A stretch of 35,678 nucleotides of DNA from Plakobranchus ocellatus (Eukaryota > Mollusca > Gastropoda > Plakobranchidae), in contig BLXT01005315.1 in NCBI GenBank assembly GCA_019648995.1, forward strand, positions 1,290,547-1,326,224, given 5' to 3'. Made by a program: the position numbers and the translations under genes. A model generated the notes under the pieces. The model made no database searches, was not told the DNA's origin, and saw only the letters and a list, made by a program, of their open reading frames with translations. This document shows positions 1 through 12,700 of the stretch, one piece after another (positions within the stretch are counted from its first letter, which is position 1; every line of letters begins with the position of its first letter).

Positions 1-676
1 TATTCTATTCGTCGAACTCCACTCAACTCCTTGATCTCATTCCTGATTTCTTCTTTTTCAATTTTCCACACAAACTTTTTTCATTCTGTATCTTTGACCA
101 TAAACTCCAAGACATTAAAACCAAAAGGGAAAACATAAAAAATTAGAAACCAAAAATAAAGTTTCTTTACCAGTCAAACTTTTTGTTCGAGTCAAGGCTC
201 ACCATCTCTATCATATGGAGCAGACGTTGATCTGAATGAAATTAAAACAAAACACATTTTGTAAGGTTATATTCATGGTGACAATGCTGATAAAGGAGAG
301 AGAGGGAGGGAGGAAGAGAAAGACAGACAGACAGAGAGATAAAGAAAGAGAGAGAGAAAGATGGGATGAAGGACGGAGAGAAAAGGAGGTTGAGGCACAC
401 TGGCCATTGTATTAATGCTTCTGTATATGTTTATATATATAAGTCTAGAATGATAATGTCTACATATTTAAAAGATTGACTTTTTCAGTGTTCTAGCTGG
501 AAAAGTACCTCATTTAAAGATACTTGAAAACCCAAATTAATAATTACTTCAACAACTGTTTATCTTTTTTATAGCTGGCAAAGAACTAGAGAGATATTAC
601 TATTAGAAGAATGATCAGTCCTTCTGGACTTGCATCCCCAGTAAGATATTAGGATAACTCAGGCAGAGCTCTTCAC
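1..676. other. URB1 intron (partial) with purine-rich tract
   Basis: I see no exon here: no family similarity follows 'GAYGATLS' on the minus strand. The stretch holds the 292-392 purine-rich simple repeat and otherwise plain AT-rich sequence. Confidence 0.6.
292..392. repeat. GA-rich polypurine simple repeat
   Basis: About 100 nt almost free of pyrimidines on the plus strand, with degenerate (GAGA)n, (GGGA)n and a short (GACA)n run. A near-twin with the same mix (gagggagg, then agacagacagac) lies at 3098-3172, suggesting a shared low-complexity family. Confidence 0.85.
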
Positions 677-787
677 CTATGAGAGATAGAGTTGCACCAT
701 ACGCTCCAACCAGGACTTTCCTCATCTGACGCTCATAGCAGGCCGGCTCGAGCTCTCCTAGGGTGAACATCAGCTTCACAATACCAG
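677..787 (-). CDS. URB1: URB1 exon 24, last exon in window
   Basis: Residues about 1649-1685: 'AGIVKLMFTLGELEPACYER' then 'VLVGAYGATLSLI'. 'LLGAYGATLS' is a strong signature of the start of the C-terminal conserved region of URB1. Acceptor aacttgtctag, donor ATAG|gtgaag leaves one base for an exon beyond position 1. The frame stays open after the donor for 20 codons without family similarity. Confidence 0.9.
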
Positions 788-3700
788 CTAGACAAGTTTC
801 CATCAGGGAGAAAGCATTGATAGAAGTGGGGGTGGGGGAGAGCAGGGGGAAGAGGGGTGGGAGAGAGAAAGATTTACATCTCATTAAAGCTATCACACAG
901 ATCTAGTCCATGTAGTTCATGGAGGTGAGAATTTTTTTTCTCAGTAAATCCTGATTTAGCTGAATTAGATATACAAAGAAAGAATTGTCAAAAAAGGAAC
1001 ACACAAAAATGCTAAATTATTATTCCATAATATTTGTCTGTAAAACTTACTTCAAGTGACACAAAAAATGGTAATGTACAGTTTCAGAAGCCAGTTCATA
1101 AAATTATAAAATTTCTGAGTGTAATCACTTATGCCTGATGCAGAGCATGAAAGGTCTCTGAAGATTTCAAGCAAGTTTGTTACGCATCATATTCAGATGT
1201 TCTCTCTGAGACTAATAGATTAAAAACTGAATAACAGTGTTTTGTATCAGCGGATCAAATTTATCATGAAATAAATCCAGATAACTCAATTTAATGCCAT
1301 GAACTTTTACTGTAAAATGGTTGGAGGGAGACCATCTCTAAAATTTCAAGATGGAGATGATTGATTTCTGGATATAATCAAAGGGACATCATTCTGTAAT
1401 AAACTCAAGACTTTCAGCACCAGATAGATATGAATCATGCCAAAGCTCGACATCATAATCCTTGAGCAGTTCCAAGCTAATAAACATTATAAAAAAAGTT
1501 GTAGATACACCCAGAACAGTTCCAGGCTAAACACTGATCAGGTTAATGTAATATAAGATAAAGCAGTAACCTTTAGCTTCCAAATGATCCTCAGAAATCA
1601 TGACCTCCAGAAAAGCAGTGTGGTTACAGCACATCTGAAACACAGTCTGCGCTGTCGGAACTTGAGACCCTCTCTGCATTGCTCCAGTCATCAATTTTGT
1701 TGTTTTGCTAGGCCTTGGCTGCTCAGTGTTCAGTTCATACACAACTGGTGCTAGGATGGACAGAAGCTCCAGAAGTTTGGGGTTTTTGTACAAGTGTCTG
1801 AAAAGGTTAAATAAAAATGAAGTTTTTTTTTTTAGGAGATTGAAAGAATGGCAGAAAAAAAAGTGTTCAAAAAATCTTTTTTCTTTATTTGCTTTTTTTT
1901 TATGATATGACTAAAGCAAAAAAAGGTTTGCATTTTTCCTTCAAATTTTGAAAGATAATGATGATTCTTTTTTTTCTGTATAATGTTTCAACAAAAGCTA
2001 AAGATTGAGTAAAGCAATCTCATCACTGTAACACAAACTGTGTCTGGCCTGATGAAGCAGAAACAAAAAGTGTCACAGCAGTTTAGATCTAGAACAGGCC
2101 TATACCTACTTGAGAGTGTTTTTGACAAATGAAGTCCAAACACTGAGTAAAAAGATGAAATCTTGATCTATCTGTATCGAGGCTGCCTGAAATTGTATGT
2201 GAATTTAATAGAACATTACAAACTTTTGTGCATGAAGAAAAAGTCTATGAGCTTAGTAATCATGTATCAGAAAAACATACAATAGAAAATAAGCTTTAAA
2301 AGATAGTGGTGCGGTCCCTAACTCAATTTACTTTCAAACAAATTACATAGTCTGGTTTGTCATTTACTAAAGATAGAAGCATTCATTTAAAAAGCATCAT
2401 ATTTATAATATGTGGTTATGATTTTTTAGCAATACAAAAACCAGCACGTTATTTCATATCGATAAAACACCTGAATAAAAGATCATATAAACTTTTTTTT
2501 TAACATTATTGTTTGCATTAAATTTATAACCTAATGTATTTATTTCAAGAGCCTATCTAGCAAGTTCTTTTGTAATCTCTATCTATCCATCCCTCCATTT
2601 CTTCATATGTCAGTCCATCCTTACTTCATGCATCTTACTATTATCTTTTCTTTCATTAACCTTTCTATCCACCTATCTATCAGCCCAGGGTCAGTCTATC
2701 AACCATTTCAAGTTTATATTTTTTTGTTCCTCACCAGCTTCGTGGCTACAGATATCAGGTAATCCTCCCAGGCTTCATCCCTTGATTTCTCTGCTGCCAA
2801 TCTGCTCAGGTGTTTCAACGCAAGACAGAGAATCACAGCCTGAGATTTTATCTTGTGGCCCTCGAACCCCTGATCTGATACAAGAAAAAAACACTGGAAA
2901 GTTTACAAGGCTTTGGCAAGAAAGTAAAAAAAAAGAGATGCATTATTTTAAAATTGATGAGTGCCATATTCTCACTGTTTCTTAAGTACTGCTTGGAGAG
3001 GGGAATAAGGGATGAATTAGTACCTTGAAGTATGCAAATCTGAATTGTGGTTCATTTGGCTATGGGCTGATGACAGTGACATACAGGGGCAAAGAGAGAA
3101 AATGACGGAGAGGGAGGGAGGGACAGAGATGGAAGAAGATGGGAGAAAGAAAGAGACAGACAGACAGACAAAAAACCACCAAAATTAACTCCATACTAAG
3201 ATTTACATTTCCAAACACAGCTCCCTAAAAATTGAAATTTTACTTTCATGGAAACCAATTCCATATCATCACTATAAATTACCATAAAGCACATCGTTAT
3301 TCACTATTCAGCTATTCAAGTCAATGACCAATTTTTTTCCCCATAAGTCTCACCTTTCAGACGATTGGCCACAAAAGGACAGAACTGAGCACAGTTAAGG
3401 AGAAGATCATAGTGCTCAGTACTGGGTTTCTCTGTGATAGCCGACACTGCTGCGAGGATAACCGATTCTTGAAACAGTTCATCTGGCAAAATTGGCAAGG
3501 AAAATAGCAAATAAATGTTCACAGACACTGAACAATACTGTGACAGCCTCTGCACCATTCACGCTGTTTTTTTCCCTTAATCTGAGAACTACTTAATGAC
3601 ATTCTAGTAAGATTCCTGAATGCGATTTCTGATATTTTTTGGGGGGGAAAAGCAAAAAATATACATATTGTATACAGGTATATATATAGAGAGAGAAATA

Positions 3701-6700
3701 AGTGGTCCATGCCAGTATTTTTTTTTTTTAAAGGCATTTCTAGCTATATGAAATTCAAAGGCAAAAGTTTCAAAAGACAGTTGTAGAAGTTATATACCTG
3801 GCGTCTGTTGGGGCTAGCTTTTATTTTTTTTATCACCTTGTTTTCCTTAATTTTCTTGCATAAAGTTTTGCTGTTTATAAACGTATTGCTTTTTTAAAGC
3901 AGCTTTTTTGTTTGTACCTATATGTCCAAGCCATTTTGTGTAAAAATAAACTTCATAGCTTTAATGCATTCATTGTCTCCTGAAAATATTAGAAAGAAAA
4001 GCATATTAAAACTTTACTTATTAATTTTGTTTTAAATCTTCACGACTGAGTCACAGAACAACATTAAATATCCTTTCTTCTACTAACCATCTTTTGCTGC
4101 AGAAGAGCAGATGAGGCTCAGAGCAACCATTTCATCCTTCCCAGATGCAGTCAATAAGTCTTGGATGTGTGACAGGGCTACGTTTTTCAATGCATCAATA
4201 CAACTCTGGGAATCTCCTGAAAGATTAAGGTGCAGTTTTTTAGTCATCTCTCGCAATTAAGCAAACAAGGTTAAAAGACTAATGAAGCGATGAATGAAAA
4301 AAAATTATAATATGTCTAAAGACCTCTGCTAATGAGATGGATATCAGGAGCAACAGCATCCACATATTCGCCGATATTGCATTGTCCTTTTACCTTCGTA
4401 TATTGGGACTTTTTTTTTTACTCTTTTTATTTATATTTGCATTTACAAAAAAATGCTTTAAGAAATCAGAAGAAAAAAAGTTAATCTGAAGCATCACTAA
4501 AAAGGTAACAAAAAAAGTAACAGTTCTACAATGTTAAAAACTATATATTTTGACTCATCTGTACCAAATGACTCATTTGTGAGGAATTCCTAATATAGGC
4601 TGGAGAAATCGGAAAAATAAAAAGCTACGTCTAAGGGAAAACAATTCGAGATGGGCAAAAAAAAAAAAGAAAAAATCCACTTTTTTTATACCTTCAACCA
4701 TTTTCAAATATTTTGCTTTTGACTCTGTTGGTCAATTTCTGGAAAAGAACTCATTTTGTATGGAAAAGTCATTTGCAGATCATTGGTGGCTTGTACAATT
4801 AACAATAAATCACAAAAACCTTTCGCTGATTTCCTCATATTAATTCATATTCAAAATAATCATACGGGAAAATTAAGCTAGTTCAAAAAGCCTGTAAGTT
4901 TTTATCTCTGCTTCTCTTTATTCAAAGTTTGTCAATCTTAGCAAATTCTCTTTAAGAAATTAGGAAACAGACAATATCTTTCATGAAAACAAAGGACATT
5001 GAAAGGATATATTGGTATAAAACTTCAGAGTATGACTCATAAATGCAAAATTATTTTACCTTCAAAATGAAATTTTGCTGTCAAGAAATCCTTCACAAGC
5101 CACCAAGGGATGTTTTTTTGTGGTTTTTCACTCAAACATTGTAACCAACTCGCAAAATTTTGAAAAACTATTGCCTCGGATTTCACCAGGATCCCAGCAA
5201 TGTCTCTTCCAACAGTGGCTTCCAACTTCCAAGGCGAGGAGAGAGCTGGCTGTGGCACACACTCCGCACATGCAGGCAAAAGCTGCGGAACTTTAGTCAA
5301 CACCTTGAGAGCACAGTCCTGCAACGGCTTAAACTCAAGAGAGAAAGCTAAATCAAAGAGAGGCTTGAATTCCTCTACAGTGAGCTCGCAGAGTTCATCA
5401 AATGAAGGCACTACTTTCAGTTTCAAACACTTACTACCTAACCCTAGCAATGAAATATCCGTCCCATCAACGCTGTTCAGTTTTTCAGCCTCCTTGTTTT
5501 CCTTGTGAGGTTTACAAGATAAACCGCCTGAAGCATAAGATTCAGATCCAACCGTTGGCTCAGAGCAGTGGTATGGGTCAGCCAGGCTGCCTGACAGGAT
5601 CTCTATCCCATCTGGCATCAGCTTCCCAGCCATGACCTCTGACCAGTGCTCCAACAAGGTGACCACAACTTTACCAAGCTCAGGCAAAGGCAATTTTTTG
5701 TCTGCTTGAATCACTGAAGGCAAAAGCTTTAAGAGCTTAACTACACACTGGGATAAGGAAACCAAGGGGAGGTTTCTATACAAAAGTTTTATTATTTGAC
5801 AACAGCACTGCAATATGGACTCCTTATCATCTCTTTCACTAACTTTAACTAAAGTATCCACTTTCCCACTCCTGTTTCCTTTCATTGACTGCTGGAAAAG
5901 GGTTGTCAGTAGACCAGCAACTGTTTCCACTAGCTGTTCACTTACACTTGTCTCCCTTTCAAACCAAAGGAGCTGATGACATTTTTTCAGAACATTCCTG
6001 ATCAAACATAACACATGAAGGACAACTAAGTTGTCTGTAAGTAAGACTGCTGACTTTTTAAACTTTTTCTCTTTTGGTGCAGGTGATTTAAGAGAAGATG
6101 AGGCCTTGAGAATTTTCAGCATAGCAGAGTCCAGAAGTACTCTTTTCACTGCTCTACACACATTGGATTCTTTTGAATCAACGTTGGAAAAGATTTGCAA
6201 AGTTTTCTCTTTAGCTTCTACTTTTGATTTTGCAGGTTCCAAACTACAACTGGCTCCAGATAGAACACCCTCCATCCCACAGCTGGCCTTGTCCTCCTCA
6301 ATCAACAAATCCATCAGAGCCTCGACAGTCAGTCCATACAAATGCACAATCTTGTCAACAGAAGCGATCTGAAAGTATGTTTTTTAAATATTAATCTTGC
6401 TATTGATTGAGGAAAATGCATTTTTATGTCAGTCAAAATCATTTACAATGATGAAACATTCATTCAGACTAAATGTTTTGTTTAAAGAAAAATGAAAGTA
6501 GTTTAGGGCTTACGATGTTTTGGTCTGGTCAAGAGTAATTCACAAATAAAAGGAGGGATTTAACTCTTTGTAACTAGACATGATTTTAAAAAACGCAGCT
6601 TTAGGCAGCCTAGGATGGTTGATGAGGGGAGTCTAGCTAGTTAGCATAATTCAAACCAACTAAATTCACAAGGATAAATATATGTGAGAAAAACTGTATA

Positions 6701-9700
6701 TAAATATTGTTAAAGGACTTACTTTGTCAGGGAAAGAGAATGCCTCTCCCATATAAAGCATGACCTGCCCTAACTCTAACAACCTTCGTGCTGGCACAGT
6801 CTTGGCTAACTCAGTCTGAATTTGCTTCCAACATTTCTCAAATTTTTTTGGTGATTCTAGATCAGCAATCTTTGAGCCATAGGGACGCAGTTTCAGAACC
6901 AGAGATGTGAAGGGTCCACAGAGAAAAGGCTCCAATGTACTTATACCAGTTTGTGGTTTCTGAAAAAAAAAAAAAATAATAATAAAGTGATATATTAATA
7001 TGTTTTTCATCTATTTTCCTACTACGTAATGCCATAAAAAAAAAAAAACACAGCTCTTGGGAAGAGCTTAAGAAAATTTAACATGATACAAAGCAGTGAC
7101 TGGATTTGATTGATGCACAACATTTTCCAACAAAAGCTTATCTGAAAGACCTCAAATCTTAAACTTTTAAATGTATGAAATGTGTCTTTCTGTCAAAACA
7201 GGAACTTTGTTTATTCCAAAGACTTGTTAGGTCAAAGCTAACTGAATTAAAGTTCCTGTACTATCAAATACTGTGGTCAAATTTATTTTTAAAAGCAATA
7301 TATATTCTGACACTGTTAAACTGAAAAAGCAGGGAGCATACAAAATTGTTTTAGTTAACATATTTTGGGTTAGCCAAGGTAGTTTGAACGAAAAACACTG
7401 TTTGAGGACTCAAAACCATTTTGGCTTGGCCATATGTTAAGATACAAATGTTTTTGATTCAGCAATATTAAACTCAAACTGCACACAAGGTGAGAGTCAT
7501 CAGTGAAAGCCAATGTCCAGCAATAAAAAAAAAATGATCAAATTTCCAACTAAAGCTATAAAAGTCTCATGTGCTGTCACAATTTAAAAAAAATACTGTT
7601 TACCTGAGATGGCAGGAAAGATTTCAAGTACTGTCCTGCCCCTTCACACAGGTGATGTATGTGGCCAGTGTAATATGCAATACATGCCAGAGAAACTGGA
7701 CTTGGCAAACCATGGATCAAGTCTACCACAACACTGCTCACGTATTCTTTCGTGCCAGTTGCAGCTAAAAATTGTGGACAAAACAAGTTTGGTTTTTTTT
7801 CATTTTAAGTGAATGGCAGAATATTATTTTGGATCTTACAAAATATATGGATATATGTCATAATGTAGAGTAAAAATACAATAAATTACAAAAAACCTGA
7901 GCCCAATACGTTGACAAACAATGAAGGTCTGAAAATTTGACAGTAGATAGATTTGACAGTTTTTGTAAATTTATCTCACACAAAGATTAAATTCTTTATC
8001 TCTTGTTGATGGATTGGGGTAAAATAATGATTTTTAAAATTTATTTCAACTCCCTTTCTTTATCCTTTCTTTTTTACATTCCAATTGTGCTTTTTGCCAG
8101 GGAAATGGAGATTCCATGAATATTTAGTCAAGTGGAGCGTTTGGTTTCAAGGGAAGCTTTTTTTTTCTTCTTTTTTCCTTTAAAACAGTATTTGTCTGTG
8201 TTTCTTGAATCGAAGTCAAGACTCAGATTCTCAAAGGTCTTTCAGTCAAAAAATTTCTATAGCAGACCCAAATTTTTCACAAGAACAATACGTGGCAAGG
8301 GCAGTGGTAGTGGTGAAGATGATGATGAAGTATAAGGGAGACCTTTCTCATTGGAGCTGAGCTGATCCAAAGCCACGAGGATAAGAGGAGATACAGGCAG
8401 AGCAAAACCCACATTGTTGGTTCCACTACTTTCTCTTTGAGGACCGTCAGCTGCAACTGACTCCGCACACGTTTTAGCTGTTGATATCACAAGCCTGTCC
8501 AGCTCTTTGTCCTCCATCAGTAAAACTGAAACAGAGGCAACAAACCAAGGTGAGATTAAGCACTAGAGAACAATTTTTTTTTTTTTCAAAACTTAGACTG
8601 GTTTCACGATCCTGCTGCAATGATATTAAATGCTAAAGTTGTGAGAGAGGTTGATATTGGCCAACTTTAAAGCTGGCATTGTGTGTAAATGTACAAGACA
8701 AATTCCTTTTTAGTCAAATCAACTTTAATGTTGTATTTAGTGAGATCTTAAGCAGAGAAATCAAGGTAAATAAAGGCTCACCTTAAGAAAAGAGTAACCA
8801 AAATTCAAATGCATAATGCACTTTCACTGCTAAGTTGTCTTTTTTTTTTTTTGGTTTTTTTTTTATTTTTCAGAATAGACGAGAATCATGTTCTCATGCA
8901 ACATTTTTTTAGCTTGATTGAACAAAGTATTTAAATGTGCTCATTATACCTATTGAGGGTAATGGTTTAAAATCTTTATAGCTAACAAATAAACTGTAAT
9001 CTGTCTTTCCTTTCCATTTTTTTCTAAAGCTGAGCTGTTTTGCATCAAAACCAACTTTACAAATCCAAGCAATAATATCAACATTGCTATTTAAAATTAA
9101 AAAAATATCTTACTTTCCTTGGTAGACATAATGCCTACGCCCCTTTCATCACTGTCATCATGGCCGGCATTCAAATTTCGGTCAAAAGATTCTTTTTGTA
9201 GCATCTCCATCACTCGGTCAGCATATGGGGTTGGATTGTTGACCAGGATGGACAGGCAATGTGCTAGAAACGACAGCAAACCTTGTCTTTTCGATTCTCC
9301 TGACTCAGTTTTTGCCATTGCTGCTACGGATTGCTGGCGCTTTTTGTCCGCATTAAAGCTATCGTTACCAGCAGACAAACATACGTCCGAAGCTAGGGCA
9401 TTCCTCAGCCAGATGGTCAGCTCCTCTCCATGACCAGAGAAGACATCCATACTCTGCAGCATCTGATCAAACACAGGGTAAAAGTTGAATCATTATTGAT
9501 TTCGATTACTTTCACATTCCTCCCTTTCTTACTTCATTGCATAAAAAATCAGGGTTTCATTGGTATCATTCAAAAAAAAAAAAAAAAACCTTATTGGCTT
9601 TACTTACTAAGTCTTTTCCAGTGGTAGTAAAAAATTGTTTTATTAAGAGAAACCATTGCTGACTTGATTAACTCTTTATCTCTCCCTTTCTGACAGCTCT

Positions 9701-12700
9701 TGTTAAAATCAGGGTTTAATTGGTAAAATTTTTTTAAGAATCCATACTAGCTTTATAAAGTTGTTCCAGTGCTAGTGAATCATTGCTTTTACATTAAAAG
9801 AAAAAACATTATTGACTTTATAAACTATTTATTTCTCCCTCTCTTACATCATTGCCATGACTTCAAAAGAGGAATTATTATTGATTGGGTACATTTTTAT
9901 TTATCATGCTATATTCATCACTGCTATTGCAAGCCTCAGAGTGTAGGTTTTCATGTTGATAACATTCTTTAGAAAAGATCAACAAATTAAGAAAGCTAAT
10001 CAATGATTATTTTAGAAGTAAAATATTTTTTCCATGTTATATTCAAAAAAAAAGAAACCTAGGTCTGGGACAATGATAAAATTAGAAAACTTCATTTGAT
10101 GAAAAACACAAAAAGGAATACTTTTTTTAGAGGGAGGGAGGAGGGGGAAGGGAGGAAGACGAGACAAGCAGAGGAACTATATATATTTCTTCTTAAATCT
10201 CAACATTTTTTTTAATTTGGTCTTTACATCTAATTTCATATTTGAAAATACTTGTACATCAATAAAGAAGATAACACACACAAAAAAAAAGGCCTTACCT
10301 TAGAAACAAGGTCTACTGTGATGTCTATGAAGCTATTGTTGTGTTGAGCTAAGAACAATAACTTCTCCAACACACCCTGCAAAATCAAATAAAATTGATT
10401 AACCCAGTCTGTATAAATAAATGGCAATGAAGGGTTTTCTTCTCCTTCTTTTTCAGATGTCAAGGCTGGCACAGATATAAACATCACTGAATTTCCAGTT
10501 TTTTTTCGGCCCTCAGTAAAACAAATGACTTCCACATTCATCTGGATTTTATCTTTATCTCTAATGGTTTGTCCTACGTTCTCCACATACAACTGCCATT
10601 GTCGATCTTGATCTCTCTTTCTTTGGATTTTTGTAGTTGTGCTAAATCACTTTGCTAATGTTTTTTAATGATATAATATTTTTTTTAATTGAAAAGACAT
10701 CTATTTTGCAATCTTTACTTATTTTCACAAGATATGAGGTGCAATTTGATATGAATATATGCTTCAAAGCTGAAGACACCATCCATGGAGTTTTAAATGT
10801 ATCTCTTTAAAATTGTTTACAAATCAAAATAATTGATGAAAATTTTTCAAGGCCTAGGCAAATTCTGAGATTTTCCAACTTATTAAATTAACAGCAAGCA
10901 TAAGAAATTAGAACTGTTGGCTGTTTTTAAAGAAAGTTTGTTGTGGGGAGAGAGACCCGGCACTTGCAACTGATTTTGTCAGGAAGATGATCTTGACAAA
11001 ATAACTTAACATCGCTCTCATTCCATAATTGCCCAAATCATTTGTTTTAATCAGGGTGTAGAGATTTCTGATCCACTGAAACAGCAAAGACTTTTGGTGC
11101 CCGATACAGAGATCAATTTGGTGCATTCTATAGCTTCAAACAAAACACAAATTTGTCCAAGACAAAACTTGTGAATTGAAAAAGTTCTTTTTCTAATTTT
11201 TCCTAAAAAGAACCAAAGATGAAATATGCATTATGGAAAGAACATGACAATAAAAGAGCAGAAAAAAGAAGAAGAAGAACTGCACTCTGCCCTTCTTACC
11301 TCTCTACCTAGAGAGAGAGTTCTGGCATCCGTTTCTGCAAGCAGTCTCAGGAGATACAGTTGTGGAAGTTTATTTTTGTAGCTTGTCTTCATCTTGTTTC
11401 CTTCAATCTCCCGGTCATTCCACCTTGCAGCATCAGCAGAATTGACGGAATCTTTGGTTATGTAAGCACCTTCTGTGCCAAGGTTTGCCTCTCCATCAAT
11501 ATTTATTTGGAAGCCACCTATCTGGATCAGCTTGGAGACGTCCTTAGGTCTGTGTGCCAGTAGAGTTGGTGTAAGCACTTGATAAAAGCTCAGCACTTCA
11601 AGCAGCAGGCACGCATGTTGATCCAGAGCTACAAAAATTTTGTGAAAATGGCAAAGGAAGGAATTGTATTTATACAATATAGTCTATTTTTTTCTGATAA
11701 GAATGAAAACTATGGCTTTATTTAACAAAAAAAAAAATTCTTCCATGTTTTGAGTGAAACCTGATAAGACTGAAAATTTAGGCTTTAGCCCAAAATTGTT
11801 TAAAATGTTTTGATAAGGATACCAATATTCATGCAAAAGGTCTGAGAGCTTTAAATAACAACTGATGAACATGTCTACTAATATCAACTCCTACTTTTTT
11901 TTTAATAATGCATTTAGATCTAAATTTAAAATTCCTCTGATCTCTTATATTGCCACTACCTAGTCAATGATGTAAGTCAATGCAAAAAAGCAATTAAGTC
12001 TAAAATAATTACAAATCAGGTTTAGCCTTGTGTGAGGAAGTAGAGTATTCATGAGCAGTTTATTTCAAAATTTATCCAATTTGGGTTACTAGTTTCAAAA
12101 ACACGTTCATTTTTTTGCGCGGTGAGAACAGTGTGTGCAAAAATAAACTTTTTTTTTTTTGTTTTAATTTTAGAAGACTGTCTCTTATGACACTGTTGCG
12201 ATTTAAGCCTGGTTTCACCCTTGACGACACATTTAATTTCCATAATTTCCTAGTAACTCATAGTTATGGTATTGATAAATTAATTTTTTTTTTTATTATT
12301 TCCTTGAGAGTAATTTTAAGTTATGGTTCAAATACATTGACTGAGTTTTATAATTTCTTAAGGGTAAGTTAAAACTATGTTATGGATAGCTTAATCATAT
12401 TTAATAATTTCCCTGAGAGCAATTTAAAGCCAAGTTTCTAATACATTTATTAATCTTTACAAGTGTAGGTTCATTCTCTTTGTTCCTGGAAGGCAACTGG
12501 ACAAACATGAAGGAGAAAAACTTTCAATTACCAACACAGAGTTTTGCCTCAACAGCCTTCACAACAGTCACGTCTGCCACACTGCCAAGGGTTGTCAGAG
12601 CCAGGATTTTATCTACACAAGCAAAAAGGTGGCTGACCGGAGGCAGGCCCTGAAAAATACATGTATAGAATGTTGTATGCTATACAGGGTACAATCTTAC

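Noticed and set aside
6031-6372. 113-residue plus-strand frame and other plus frames at 5075-5635
   Set aside because: They are antisense shadows of the large URB1 exon 19.
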